DNA of 64,000 nt, taken from assembly GCF_000381905.1 (NCBI RefSeq), contig NZ_KB907247.1, positions 68,798 through 132,797 of the forward strand. Direction: 5' to 3'. The translations under genes were made by a program, and so were the position numbers. Numbering within the stretch: the stretch's first letter is position 1; every line of letters starts with the position of its first letter. The notes below the pieces were generated by a model that did no database searches, had not been told where the DNA came from, and was given only the letters and a program-made list of their open reading frames with translations. This document shows, piece by piece, positions 25,042 to 33,165 of the stretch. The stretch comes from Paenibacillus fonticola DSM 21315 (lineage in GTDB: Bacteria; Bacillota; Bacilli; Paenibacillales; Paenibacillaceae).

Positions 25042-27084
25042 ATGAAAAGCAGTTATGCTAAGGATTCCTTTGAGCAGGATGCCGAATTGCAGCGTCATTT
25101 CAATATTCGCCTAAATTTATTTTTTTTCAGCACGTTTGCTATTTTTACGGTCATCATTATTCGCCTAGCTATTTTGCAATTTGTTGAAGGTCCAACCTTG
25201 GCCCAGAGAGGTACGGAGCTGAGAGTAAAGGATGTCCCGCTTCCGCCGACCCGGGGAACGATATATGCGGCAGGAGGTGAGAAGCTAGCTTATTCGACTC
25301 CCGTTCAATCCTTGTATATTACGCTGCAGGAGGACTACAGCAGTAATACGAAGCAAGGTAAGATGAACCGTCCGAAAGCGATCGCCTTGGCGGAGAAGTT
25401 GAAGGTGGCATTTGACAAATATGGAGATCCTCATGCTCCAGAGATGAGTCTGGAGGAAATCATTGACGCCTTGGACCTCGAATACCGGAAAGCCAACGGC
25501 TTCGAGCCGCGGCGAATTAAGCTTGACCTGACAACGAAGGAAATTGCCTATTTCCTGGAACGGAAGGATCAGTTTCCGGGCATTGAGATCATAGAAGAAA
25601 GCATACGGCACTACGATCCGGACCGAGTGGCCGTCCAAACGGTGGGATATATGAGGAAATATGCAAATGCGTCGACATCTATACCTTTCTATGAAGAGAT
25701 CAGAGCACAAGAAAAATCAGATCCGGCTTTACAATACACGGAGACGGAGAATGTCGGCTATGACGGCTTGGAGTTGTATTTTCAAAATGAGCTGCGTGGC
25801 AAAAACGGATTTAAGAAGGTTCCGGTTAATCCGCGTAACATGGCCAACGGAATTTCCGAAGTGATAGCCCCGGAGAAAGGCTATGATCTGCATACGAATA
25901 TTAATAAAAACGTGCAGCTGGCGGCCCAGCAGGCGATAACTGACCAGCTGAAATGGCTGCACACTAACCGGGTATCCGGCAAGCTGCATCCCGATGCCAA
26001 GACGGGTTATGCGGTTGCAATGGAAGTGGAGACGGGGAATATAGTGGCGATGGCCAGTATGCCGGATTATGATACCAACGTATGGCAGAGCGGCGGGATC
26101 TCCAGTGAGGATTGGAAGCAAATCGTAGACAATTATCAGAACGGGACAATTACGTCGATAAGCTCGGGACGCTCGGGACATAATTTTGACTCTACGGTAT
26201 ATCTCGGATCAACGATTAAGCCATTGTCCGTTTTAATTGGATTGAATGAAGGGTTATTTACAACGAATGAGCATTACACGGACAGAGGAATAGCCTACTT
26301 CGGGCGGAATGATTCCTCCAGCGTCCAAAACTCGGGAAGGGTGTCTTACGGGCCGCTGGATCCGGCTAAGGCGATTTATAAATCGTCGAATGCTTTCATG
26401 GTTGAGATGGTTGGAGAAAGGCTATACAACAAATATAAGCTTGATGGGATTGAAGTGTGGGATAAGTACATGAAAGAATTCGGATTAGGCGTTGCGACCG
26501 GCGTTGAATTGCCGAGAGAGTTCTATGGCATACTTGATTACCGGGATGAGGGGGAGACGGTACTGGCCAGACTGGTCTACTCCTCTTTCGGACAGCAGGC
26601 GAAATATACTACCCTGCAATTAGCGCAGTATACCGCCACCCTAGCGAGCCGCGGCAAACGAATGGAGCCGCACATTATCAGCAAAATTACGGATGCCGAG
26701 GGGAATGTAGTCCGGAACTACGAGCCTAAAGTGCTGAATGAGGTGAATTTCAAGAAAGAGCATTGGAATGAAGTCATCGGCGGGATGAAGACGGATGTTT
26801 CGGCTTTTAATGGCTTCCCCTATGATTTTGCCCGAAAGACGGGAACCTCCCAGCAGGATAGCAAAGGGAAAATGATCGATAATGGCGTGTTTATCGCCTT
26901 CGCCCCGCGGGAGAATCCAAAGCTTGCGGTGGCAGTCGTTGTCCCGGAGGGGGGATTTGGTGCGACGAGCGCGGCGCCGATTGCACGCAAAATTTTTGAA
27001 GCATACGATCAGGAGTACGGACTGGACGGCGTGCCGAAGAAGGCTGTGCAGCAGAGCGGGCTAAATGAAAAACAAGAGGATTAA
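25042..27084 (+). CDS. Class B penicillin-binding protein, PBP2 type (copy 2)
   Basis: A 680-aa paralogue of the preceding PBP with the same layout and motifs: S390-T-I-K, SSN in IYKSSNAFMVE, and KTGTS. The N-terminal 60 residues and the transpeptidase domain are nearly the same in both; the clearest divergence is a stretch around residues 205-235 in the dimerisation domain, where length and sequence both differ. The ATG at 25042 follows GTGGAG by nine bases and aligns with the start of copy 1; an in-frame GTG at 25027 overlaps the site. The pair may be the counterpart of B. subtilis PbpA/PbpH. Confidence 0.93.
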   Translation: MKSSYAKDSFEQDAELQRHFNIRLNLFFFSTFAIFTVIIIRLAILQFVEGPTLAQRGTELRVKDVPLPPTRGTIYAAGGEKLAYSTPVQSLYITLQEDYSSNTKQGKMNRPKAIALAEKLKVAFDKYGDPHAPEMSLEEIIDALDLEYRKANGFEPRRIKLDLTTKEIAYFLERKDQFPGIEIIEESIRHYDPDRVAVQTVGYMRKYANASTSIPFYEEIRAQEKSDPALQYTETENVGYDGLELYFQNELRGKNGFKKVPVNPRNMANGISEVIAPEKGYDLHTNINKNVQLAAQQAITDQLKWLHTNRVSGKLHPDAKTGYAVAMEVETGNIVAMASMPDYDTNVWQSGGISSEDWKQIVDNYQNGTITSISSGRSGHNFDSTVYLGSTIKPLSVLIGLNEGLFTTNEHYTDRGIAYFGRNDSSSVQNSGRVSYGPLDPAKAIYKSSNAFMVEMVGERLYNKYKLDGIEVWDKYMKEFGLGVATGVELPREFYGILDYRDEGETVLARLVYSSFGQQAKYTTLQLAQYTATLASRGKRMEPHIISKITDAEGNVVRNYEPKVLNEVNFKKEHWNEVIGGMKTDVSAFNGFPYDFARKTGTSQQDSKGKMIDNGVFIAFAPRENPKLAVAVVVPEGGFGATSAAPIARKIFEAYDQEYGLDGVPKKAVQQSGLNEKQED

Positions 27085-27201
27085 AATACAAAACAGCATG
27101 AATAAAGTACAAAGCGGAACAGTCAAAGTACAGAGCTGAACGGTAAAGGTTCAGAGCAGGACGGAAAAAGCGTTACCGGCTAAACAAGATCACTATAAAA
27201 T

Positions 27202-27233
27202 CAAGCAGGAGAAAAATTTTCTCTTGCTTTTTT
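27202..27233 (+). terminator. Terminator of the second PBP gene
   Basis: AGCAGGAGAA / TTCTCTTGCT stem (one mismatch) followed by TTTTTT. Confidence 0.8.
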
Positions 27234-27250
27234 GCATATGTATAGTTTAA

Positions 27251-27270
27251 AATTTGCACTAGGGAAACAT
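27251..27270. promoter_or_regulatory. MntR-like operator before mntABCD
   Basis: AATTTGCACTAGGGAAACAT closely matches the manganese repressor MntR box (TTTGC-N-TTARGGAAAC type) known from B. subtilis. A candidate -35 (TTTGCA) lies within it, with TACTAA 17 bases on. A second partial match, GGTTTGGGGAAACAT, lies near 27294-27308. Confidence 0.7.
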
Positions 27271-27429
27271 TTTTTTACTAAACAAACAAATGAGGTTTGG
27301 GGAAACATGCATTCCGTGGCTCAACATAACAAAAGCTCTATTAGCGATTTAACGATACAGTCACAGGGAAGCTTAGATTTTTAATAATTTAATTAACATT
27401 ATAAATTGGATGATTAGGAGGGGAGCTAT

Positions 27430-28404
27430 ATGAATCAGTATAAGGTGAAGAAAGGGCCTTTACAGCGGTTTAAAATGACGCTTGGTGTTCTGGCGTTGAT
27501 TATAGTTGCCGCATGTTCCAAAGTGGATGGCAATGGAATGCTAGCGAAGCGTGCGGGGGATCAGGATGTCATCCGGGTGGTGGTGACGACGGGAATGATC
27601 GCTGATCTTGTTCAGGAGGTCGGGGGCGATGAAGTAAACGTGGTCGCGCTTATGCGCCCGGGGGTCGACCCGCATTTGTTCAAAGCATCCCAAGGCGATA
27701 TTCAAAAGTTGGATGAAGCTGACGTTATTTTTTATGGCGGACTGCATTTGGAAGGGAAAATGACAGAAATTTTAAAGAAGCTGGAACGTCATAAGTATAC
27801 GGTCCCAGTCTCCAAGCATATCGATGAAGCATTGCTTCGGTCAGGAGCTGATATTAACGGAACGCAATTTGACCCGCATATATGGTTCGATGTCAAGCTG
27901 TGGATATCCGCTGCAGGAACAGTCCGGGATACGTTAGCTGAATATGATCCGGAACACGCGGAGCTGTACAGGCAGAACGCAGAGGCATACATTGAGCAGT
28001 TGAATACGCTCGATGCTGAGATTAAGGAGAAAATTAACGAAATTCCTGAATCCGGCCGGGTACTGGTTACGGCGCATGATGCTTTCGGATATTTTGGCGA
28101 TGCGTACGGAATGAAGGTTATGGGGCTGCAGGGCATCAGTACGGCGGCTGAATACGGCTCCAAGGATGTCAGTAAACTGCGGGATTACCTCGTAGAGAAC
28201 AAAATCAAGGCGGTATTCGTAGAGTCCAGCATTCCTCCCAAAGCGATGGAAGCCGTCATTGCCGGGGCCAAGGAAAAAGGGCATCTCGTTAAAATCGGCG
28301 GGGAGCTGTATTCTGATTCCATGGGCGAGCCAGGCTCGGATGCTGATACGTATATCAAGATGGTTCGCCATAATGTTAACACCATTGTAGAGGCATTGAA
28401 ATAA
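27430..28404 (+). CDS. mntA: Metal ABC transporter substrate-binding lipoprotein (MntA/TroA type)
   Basis: The 324-aa cluster A-I binding protein captures Mn2+ (or Zn2+) outside the membrane. A signal peptide ends in the lipobox VAAC with Cys29. Metal ligands are expected in DPHLFK, FDPHIWFD, the central Glu/His region and the late Asp of GSDADTY. It lacks the long His-rich loop typical of zinc-specific ZnuA, which favours manganese. It heads a four-gene operon, and the upstream MntR-like box fits that metal. ATG follows AGGAGGGGAG. Confidence 0.9.
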   Translation: MNQYKVKKGPLQRFKMTLGVLALIIVAACSKVDGNGMLAKRAGDQDVIRVVVTTGMIADLVQEVGGDEVNVVALMRPGVDPHLFKASQGDIQKLDEADVIFYGGLHLEGKMTEILKKLERHKYTVPVSKHIDEALLRSGADINGTQFDPHIWFDVKLWISAAGTVRDTLAEYDPEHAELYRQNAEAYIEQLNTLDAEIKEKINEIPESGRVLVTAHDAFGYFGDAYGMKVMGLQGISTAAEYGSKDVSKLRDYLVENKIKAVFVESSIPPKAMEAVIAGAKEKGHLVKIGGELYSDSMGEPGSDADTYIKMVRHNVNTIVEALK

Positions 28405-28449
28405 TATATAGGACGTGAAGATAGCCTAGAAATAAAGGAGCGAAAACAG

Positions 28450-29208
28450 ATGAATTCATATCCACTGGAAGTGAACAATTTAACGGTGGCTTATCAGAAA
28501 AAGCCGGTGCTGCGCTCCGTTTCTTTTCAACTCCCGTCCGGGAAACTGATCGGTGTGCTCGGGCCGAATGGGGCCGGAAAATCGACATTGTTGAAGGCGG
28601 TGCTCGGTTTGCTTCCGAAGGTCGATGGCGAGGTGAAAATTTACGGTAAGTCGTACGAGCAGCAGCGTAAGTTAATCGGATACGTACCGCAGCGGGAGTC
28701 GGTTGATTGGGATTTTCCAACCAATGCGCTTGATGTTGTGATGATGGGGCGCTACGGGCATTTAGGATGGTTCCGCAGACCGGGTGCCGAGGAGCGGCGG
28801 ATTGCATTGGAATGCTTGACGAAGGTAGGCATGGCGGATTACGCCAGCCGGCAGATTAGCCAACTGTCAGGAGGACAGCAGCAAAGGGTGTTTCTGGCTA
28901 GAGCACTTGCGCAGAACGCCCAGCTTTATTTCATGGATGAGCCCTTTGCAGGCGTGGATGCTACGACGGAGAAAGCGATTATCGGGCTGCTTCATGAATT
29001 GAAGGAGCAGGGCAGGACCGTGCTTGTCGTCCATCATGACCTCTCAACCGTGAAGGAGTATTTTGATCATGTTATCCTGCTGAATGGACAATTGGTTGCG
29101 GAGGGAGAGACGGAGGAAACGTTCACTCCGCCAAATCTACAGAAAACGTACGGCGGGCGGATTGCTATACTTCAGGATTTTGCCGCTATACCGGCAGGGA
29201 TGGAGTGA
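28450..29208 (+). CDS. mntB: Metal ABC transporter ATPase (MntB type)
   Basis: The 252-aa ATPase of the manganese-type importer carries Walker A GPNGAGKST, signature LSGGQQQR, Walker B LYFMDEP and the switch His in VVHHDLS. The family-typical Q-loop region is YVPQRESVDWDFP. It lies 45 bases after the binding-protein gene and its stop lies just before the permease start. ATG follows AAAGGAG. Confidence 0.93.
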   Translation: MNSYPLEVNNLTVAYQKKPVLRSVSFQLPSGKLIGVLGPNGAGKSTLLKAVLGLLPKVDGEVKIYGKSYEQQRKLIGYVPQRESVDWDFPTNALDVVMMGRYGHLGWFRRPGAEERRIALECLTKVGMADYASRQISQLSGGQQQRVFLARALAQNAQLYFMDEPFAGVDATTEKAIIGLLHELKEQGRTVLVVHHDLSTVKEYFDHVILLNGQLVAEGETEETFTPPNLQKTYGGRIAILQDFAAIPAGME

Positions 29209-29213
29209 TCGGT

Positions 29214-30173
29214 ATGATCTCAGTTATTTTAGGATGGGTTAGCGATCCGAACATGAGATGGATTTTAATGGGCTCCTTGCTGCTTGGCTTAGGCAGTGGA
29301 GTGATTGGCTCCTTCACCTTTTTGCGTAAGCAGAGCCTGCTTGGAGACGCATTGGCCCACGCTGCTTTACCCGGCATATGCATCGCCTTCATGCTGAGCG
29401 GGGTCAAGTCTGTCGGACTGTTTATGATCGGGGCGATATTGTCAGGTATGGCAGCCACTTTCGGAATTCATTTCATTACTCGTTATTCGCGGATAAAGCA
29501 GGACGCAGCTTTAGGAATAATACTTACCGTCTTTTTCGGCGTCGGAGTCGTGCTTATGACCAAAATTCAGCATAGCGGCAATGGCAATCAAAGCGGGCTG
29601 GATAAATATATGTTTGGGCAGGCCGCTTCCATGATGTTATCTGATGTCTACTTAATGGGAGCTGTCTCCATCATGCTCGTCCTTATTTGTGCGCTATTGT
29701 TTAAGGAATTCAAGCTTGTAAGCTTTGATCCGGGCTTTGCCCGCGGCATGGGAATGAAGGTGGGCCTGTATGAGCAATTGCTGCTCCTGCTCACGGTTAT
29801 AGCCGTCGTTGTAGGCATTCAGGCTGTCGGCGTCGTTCTCGTTGCGGCTCTATTGATTACGCCGGCGGTGGCGGCGCGTTATTGGACGGACACACTCGGC
29901 GTGATGGTTGTTCTTGCAGGCGTGTTCGGCGCTTTATCGGGAGTTGCCGGCACATTAATCAGCTCGACGCTGTCCAATTTGCCGACTGGGCCCGTGACGG
30001 TGCTGGCTGCAACCGCGCTCTTTACCGTATCGATTTTATTTGCGCCGCGCAGAGGGCTGCTAGCGAAATGGCTGCGCCGTATCCGCACGCGCCAAGAAGT
30101 GCAAAGCAGTCTGGAAGTCCATACGGCGACATCGATGATAAGTCATCATCGAGCCGAAAGGAGGATGGACTGA
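29214..30173 (+). CDS. mntC: Metal ABC transporter permease (MntC type)
   Basis: A 319-aa ABC-3 family permease with about eight to nine membrane segments; the family motif GDALAHAALPGI follows the first spans. The ATG at 29214 follows GGAG by eight bases; a GTG at 29205 overlaps the preceding gene. Its stop overlaps the next permease start by one base. Together with mntD it forms the transmembrane channel. Confidence 0.9.
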   Translation: MISVILGWVSDPNMRWILMGSLLLGLGSGVIGSFTFLRKQSLLGDALAHAALPGICIAFMLSGVKSVGLFMIGAILSGMAATFGIHFITRYSRIKQDAALGIILTVFFGVGVVLMTKIQHSGNGNQSGLDKYMFGQAASMMLSDVYLMGAVSIMLVLICALLFKEFKLVSFDPGFARGMGMKVGLYEQLLLLLTVIAVVVGIQAVGVVLVAALLITPAVAARYWTDTLGVMVVLAGVFGALSGVAGTLISSTLSNLPTGPVTVLAATALFTVSILFAPRRGLLAKWLRRIRTRQEVQSSLEVHTATSMISHHRAERRMD

Positions 30174-31054
30174 TGACGGACTTTTGGATTATCCTCACAG
30201 GTACGCTTGTGGCCGCTACGAGCGGCATTCTAGGCTGCTTTCTTGTATTGCGCAAAATGTCGCTCGTGGGCGATGCGATCAGCCACTCTGTTTTGCCGGG
30301 GATTGCCATCGCCTTTATGATTAGCGGGTCGCGTGATTCTCTGCTCATGATGTTTGGCGCCGCTGTGCTGGGGCTTATTACGGTGTTTCTGATTCAATTG
30401 CTGCAGCAGGGCGGACTGCAGTCGGACGCCTCCATCGGCATCGTATTTACCGCACTCTTTGCGATTGGTGTAATCATGATCAGCCGCAACGCCTCGAACA
30501 TTGATCTCGATCTCGATTGCGTACTGTTTGGTGAGATTGCTTATGTACAATGGGATACGCTTATTATCGGCGGTTATGATATGGGGCCTGCTGCTATCTG
30601 GTTTCTCGGCATTACGCTGTTCATCGTCCTGTTTGTGATCGGGCTTTTCTACAAGCAGTTCAAAATATGCGCGTTCGATCCGGCGCTGGCAGCGGCAGTA
30701 GGAATTCCCGTCGCATTGTTCCATTACTTGCTAATGGGCCTTGTCTCCCTCTCTACGGTCGCTTCTTTCGAAAGTGTGGGGGCGATTCTGGTCGTTGGCA
30801 TGCTGATCGTTCCCGCCTCTACGGCATATTTGTTAACCGACCGCTTAAGCATGATGTTATTGTACAGCGTTCTTATCGGGGCGCTTAGCTCTGCCGGAGG
30901 CTATTACTTCGCCAAATGGCTGGACGCCTCCATTGCTGGCTCGATGATTTCGGCAGCCGGGCTGCTGTTTCTCCTGGCCTTTCTATTCTCTCCGCATCAC
31001 GGGCTGGTGGCCCGCCTAAGCAAACGGCGGCGCATGAAGTCGGTCACCATCTAA
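30173..31054 (+). CDS. mntD: Metal ABC transporter permease (MntD type)
   Basis: A 293-aa ABC-3 permease, paralogous to MntC, with the motif GDAISHSVLPGIAIAF. The start at 30173 is supported by AAGGAGGATGGACTG and by conserved length; the longer frame from 29882 runs out of frame through mntC and is not coding. It ends the operon, with a terminator 50 bases later. Confidence 0.92.
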   Translation: MTDFWIILTGTLVAATSGILGCFLVLRKMSLVGDAISHSVLPGIAIAFMISGSRDSLLMMFGAAVLGLITVFLIQLLQQGGLQSDASIGIVFTALFAIGVIMISRNASNIDLDLDCVLFGEIAYVQWDTLIIGGYDMGPAAIWFLGITLFIVLFVIGLFYKQFKICAFDPALAAAVGIPVALFHYLLMGLVSLSTVASFESVGAILVVGMLIVPASTAYLLTDRLSMMLLYSVLIGALSSAGGYYFAKWLDASIAGSMISAAGLLFLLAFLFSPHHGLVARLSKRRRMKSVTI

Positions 31055-31104
31055 ATTAAAGCTGGACATAGATAGTCCGTTTAATGGATAGTCCTGTTAT
31101 TGAT

Positions 31105-31150
31105 GAAAAAGGTCGAATTCCAGATGAATTTCGGGATTCGGCTTTTTTTT
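31105..31150 (+). terminator. Terminator of the mnt operon
   Basis: GTCGAAT / ATTCGGC outer stem with inner pairing, followed by eight or more T residues. Confidence 0.8.
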
Positions 31151-31226
31151 ATTTTCTAAGTTGAATGTTTATAAACTGGTAATGTATTGTTATTACTAAA
31201 TAATGTAGTGCAGAGGAGGTTAGCAT

Positions 31227-31676
31227 TTGTTAATCAAGCTGGATGTCACGGATAACGATACGGCCAAGAAAATGATTGCGGTGCAAATCCCGGCCTACCG
31301 GGTTGAGGCGGAGCTGATCGGTTATGATGGTATCCCACAGCTGCTGGATACGGTTGAGAGCATTATGGAATGCCGGGAACAGTTCGTGGGACACTATATA
31401 GATGAGGAGCTGGCAGCTTTCATCTCCTATGAGGAAACGGAGCAGGAGGTTGAAATATGCAGGCTCGTCGTGCACCCTGATCATTTTCGCAAAAAAATCG
31501 CCACCGTGCTGGTGAAGCATGTCGTAGAGAAAATTGCTGGCGGCCGGAAGATCCGGGTAAGTACAGGAGCGTTGAATTTTCCAGCCAAGGGCTTATATCA
31601 AGCATTCGGATTCCGGCAGGTTAGAGATGTTGAAGTGGCGCCGGGCGTGTTCATCACTGAACTGCAGCGAAATTAG
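31227..31676 (+). CDS. GNAT family N-acetyltransferase
   Basis: A 149-aa acetyl-CoA-dependent acetyltransferase. The conserved core is IAAFISYE-like strand then CRLVVHPDHFRKKIATVLVKHV, the acetyl-CoA-binding motif A, though the usual Q/RxxGxG/A reads FRKKIA. The C-terminal YQAFGFRQVRDVEV is typical motif B. TTG start follows AGAGGAGGT by six bases. Substrate unknown. Confidence 0.85.
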   Translation: MLIKLDVTDNDTAKKMIAVQIPAYRVEAELIGYDGIPQLLDTVESIMECREQFVGHYIDEELAAFISYEETEQEVEICRLVVHPDHFRKKIATVLVKHVVEKIAGGRKIRVSTGALNFPAKGLYQAFGFRQVRDVEVAPGVFITELQRN

Positions 31677-31873
31677 ACTGCGAGTTTTTAGAATTGTGAT
31701 ATTAGAAAAGTTATATTTAATGGGTATATTTAGAAATAAAAAACGAGGCTGCCAGAGTGCGGACTGTCATCAGGCTGTTCCGGAAAATTCATGCTCTATG
31801 TCGTCCTTTCGTAATATGATAGAATGGCGATATATAGAGAAAAAGATTGAATTTTAGGAATGGAGGAGCTGCA

Positions 31874-32617
31874 TTGAAATACAAATTGCTTGCGCTTGAT
31901 ATGGATGGAACCTTGTTGACCAGCAATCATGATATTTCACCGAAGACGGAGGAGTGGCTGCGCAAGGCGATGGCTGCGGGAGTCCACGTCTGCCTGTCGA
32001 CAGGAAGAAGCTATGATGAGGCCGTTTCCTACGGAGAACAGCTCGGTCTGGAGACACCGATGATTACGGTCAATGGCAGTGAAGTATGGCGGACACCGCA
32101 TGAGCTATATCATCGTGAGCTTTTCGATAAGAAGCTGATCGGACAAATGTATGAAATTGCAAGGGAGAAGGACGTCTACTTTTGGGCCTACGCCGTGGAA
32201 GGCGTATATAGGGAAGATAACTGGGACCCGAGCTTACTGGACCGGAACCAATGGCTTAAATTCGGATTCACCACCAAGGATGACGAGCTGCGCCACGCGA
32301 TTAACATAGAGCTGCAGAACTTGCAGGGACTTGAAATCACAAACTCATCCCCCTATAATTTCGAGATCAATCCCCAAGGGGTAAATAAGGCCACTGGGGC
32401 AGCTCATGTCTGCGAACTGCTGGGCATCCAGATGTCGGAGGTCGTCGCTGTCGGGGACAGCCTGAATGATCTGGCAGCTATTCAGGCAGCTGGTCTTGGT
32501 GTTGCAATGGGAAATGCTCAGATCGCGGTGAAGGAAAATGCCGATGTTGTAACTGCTTCGAACAATGACGACGGGATTGCCCTGATTATCCGCGATTATA
32601 TTTTGACGGAGGAGTGA
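31874..32617 (+). CDS. Cof-type HAD-IIB phosphatase
   Basis: A 247-aa haloacid dehalogenase phosphatase for sugar phosphates or related small metabolites. Motif I DMDGTLL is at residues 8-14, motif II STGRS near 40, and motif IV GDSLNDLAAI near 203. The cap is type C2. TTG at 31874 follows GGAGGAG by five bases. The DUF456 gene follows only seven bases after the stop, so they are co-transcribed. Confidence 0.9.
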   Translation: MKYKLLALDMDGTLLTSNHDISPKTEEWLRKAMAAGVHVCLSTGRSYDEAVSYGEQLGLETPMITVNGSEVWRTPHELYHRELFDKKLIGQMYEIAREKDVYFWAYAVEGVYREDNWDPSLLDRNQWLKFGFTTKDDELRHAINIELQNLQGLEITNSSPYNFEINPQGVNKATGAAHVCELLGIQMSEVVAVGDSLNDLAAIQAAGLGVAMGNAQIAVKENADVVTASNNDDGIALIIRDYILTEE

Positions 32618-32624
32618 TCCGCCT

Positions 32625-33110
32625 TTGGATATACTCGGCTGGATTATTGTGATCGCCCTTTTTGCCATCGGGATGGCTGGGGCGGTGTTTCCTGTTCTTC
32701 CGGGAGTACTGGCGATTTATTTCGCCTTTTTCGTTTATGGGTGGTTTTTCTCGTTCCAGGAGCTGGGCCCTGTGTTCTGGATTGTCCAGACGTTTATCGT
32801 CGCCGCTCTGTTGGTGGCAGATTATGCGGTTGGTGCTTGGGGCGTCAAGAAGTTCGGGGGCAGCAAGCTGTCCGTCTGGCTAAGTACGATCGGCATTATA
32901 GTCGGTCCCTTTGTCATTCCTGCCTTCGGGCTTGTTTTGGGGCCGCTGATCGGAGCGATGATCGGGGAATTAATCCGAGGGGAGCCGCTTGCAAAGTCTT
33001 TCAAAGTCGGTGTCGGCTCCGTAATCGGCCTGCTCGGCAGCATGGTTGTCAAAATTGTGCTGCAGCTGGCTATGATCGTTCTGTTCATCATCTGGATTGT
33101 CCTTTTTTAG
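32625..33110 (+). CDS. DUF456 membrane protein
   Basis: A 161-aa membrane protein with four to five hydrophobic segments and the glycine-rich family features GAVFPVLPGVL near the start and FVIPAFGLVLGPLIGAMIGELI in the middle (glycine-zipper-like). This matches DUF456, of unknown function. TTG start after GGAGGAGTGATCCGCC. Sits between the HAD gene and a MurJ-like flippase gene, 55 bases upstream of the latter. Confidence 0.88.
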   Translation: MDILGWIIVIALFAIGMAGAVFPVLPGVLAIYFAFFVYGWFFSFQELGPVFWIVQTFIVAALLVADYAVGAWGVKKFGGSKLSVWLSTIGIIVGPFVIPAFGLVLGPLIGAMIGELIRGEPLAKSFKVGVGSVIGLLGSMVVKIVLQLAMIVLFIIWIVLF

Positions 33111-33165
33111 GCTCCCCGGATGGGCCGGCTACAGTGCTTAATGAAATGGAAAGAAGGAAATTTCG

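Larger units (their letters stand above)
27085..27429. other. Intergenic region: short repeats, terminator, MntR-like operator
   Basis: Four degenerate 20-21 bp units (AAARTACARAGC.. at about 27084, 27104, 27125, 27145) follow the PBP stop directly. A terminator (27202-27233) and an MntR-like box (27251-27270) come next. No gene. Confidence 0.65.

Noticed and set aside
29882..30172. N-terminal extension of the second metal permease
   Set aside because: This stretch lies inside mntC in another frame; a strong ribosome-binding site supports the start at 30173.
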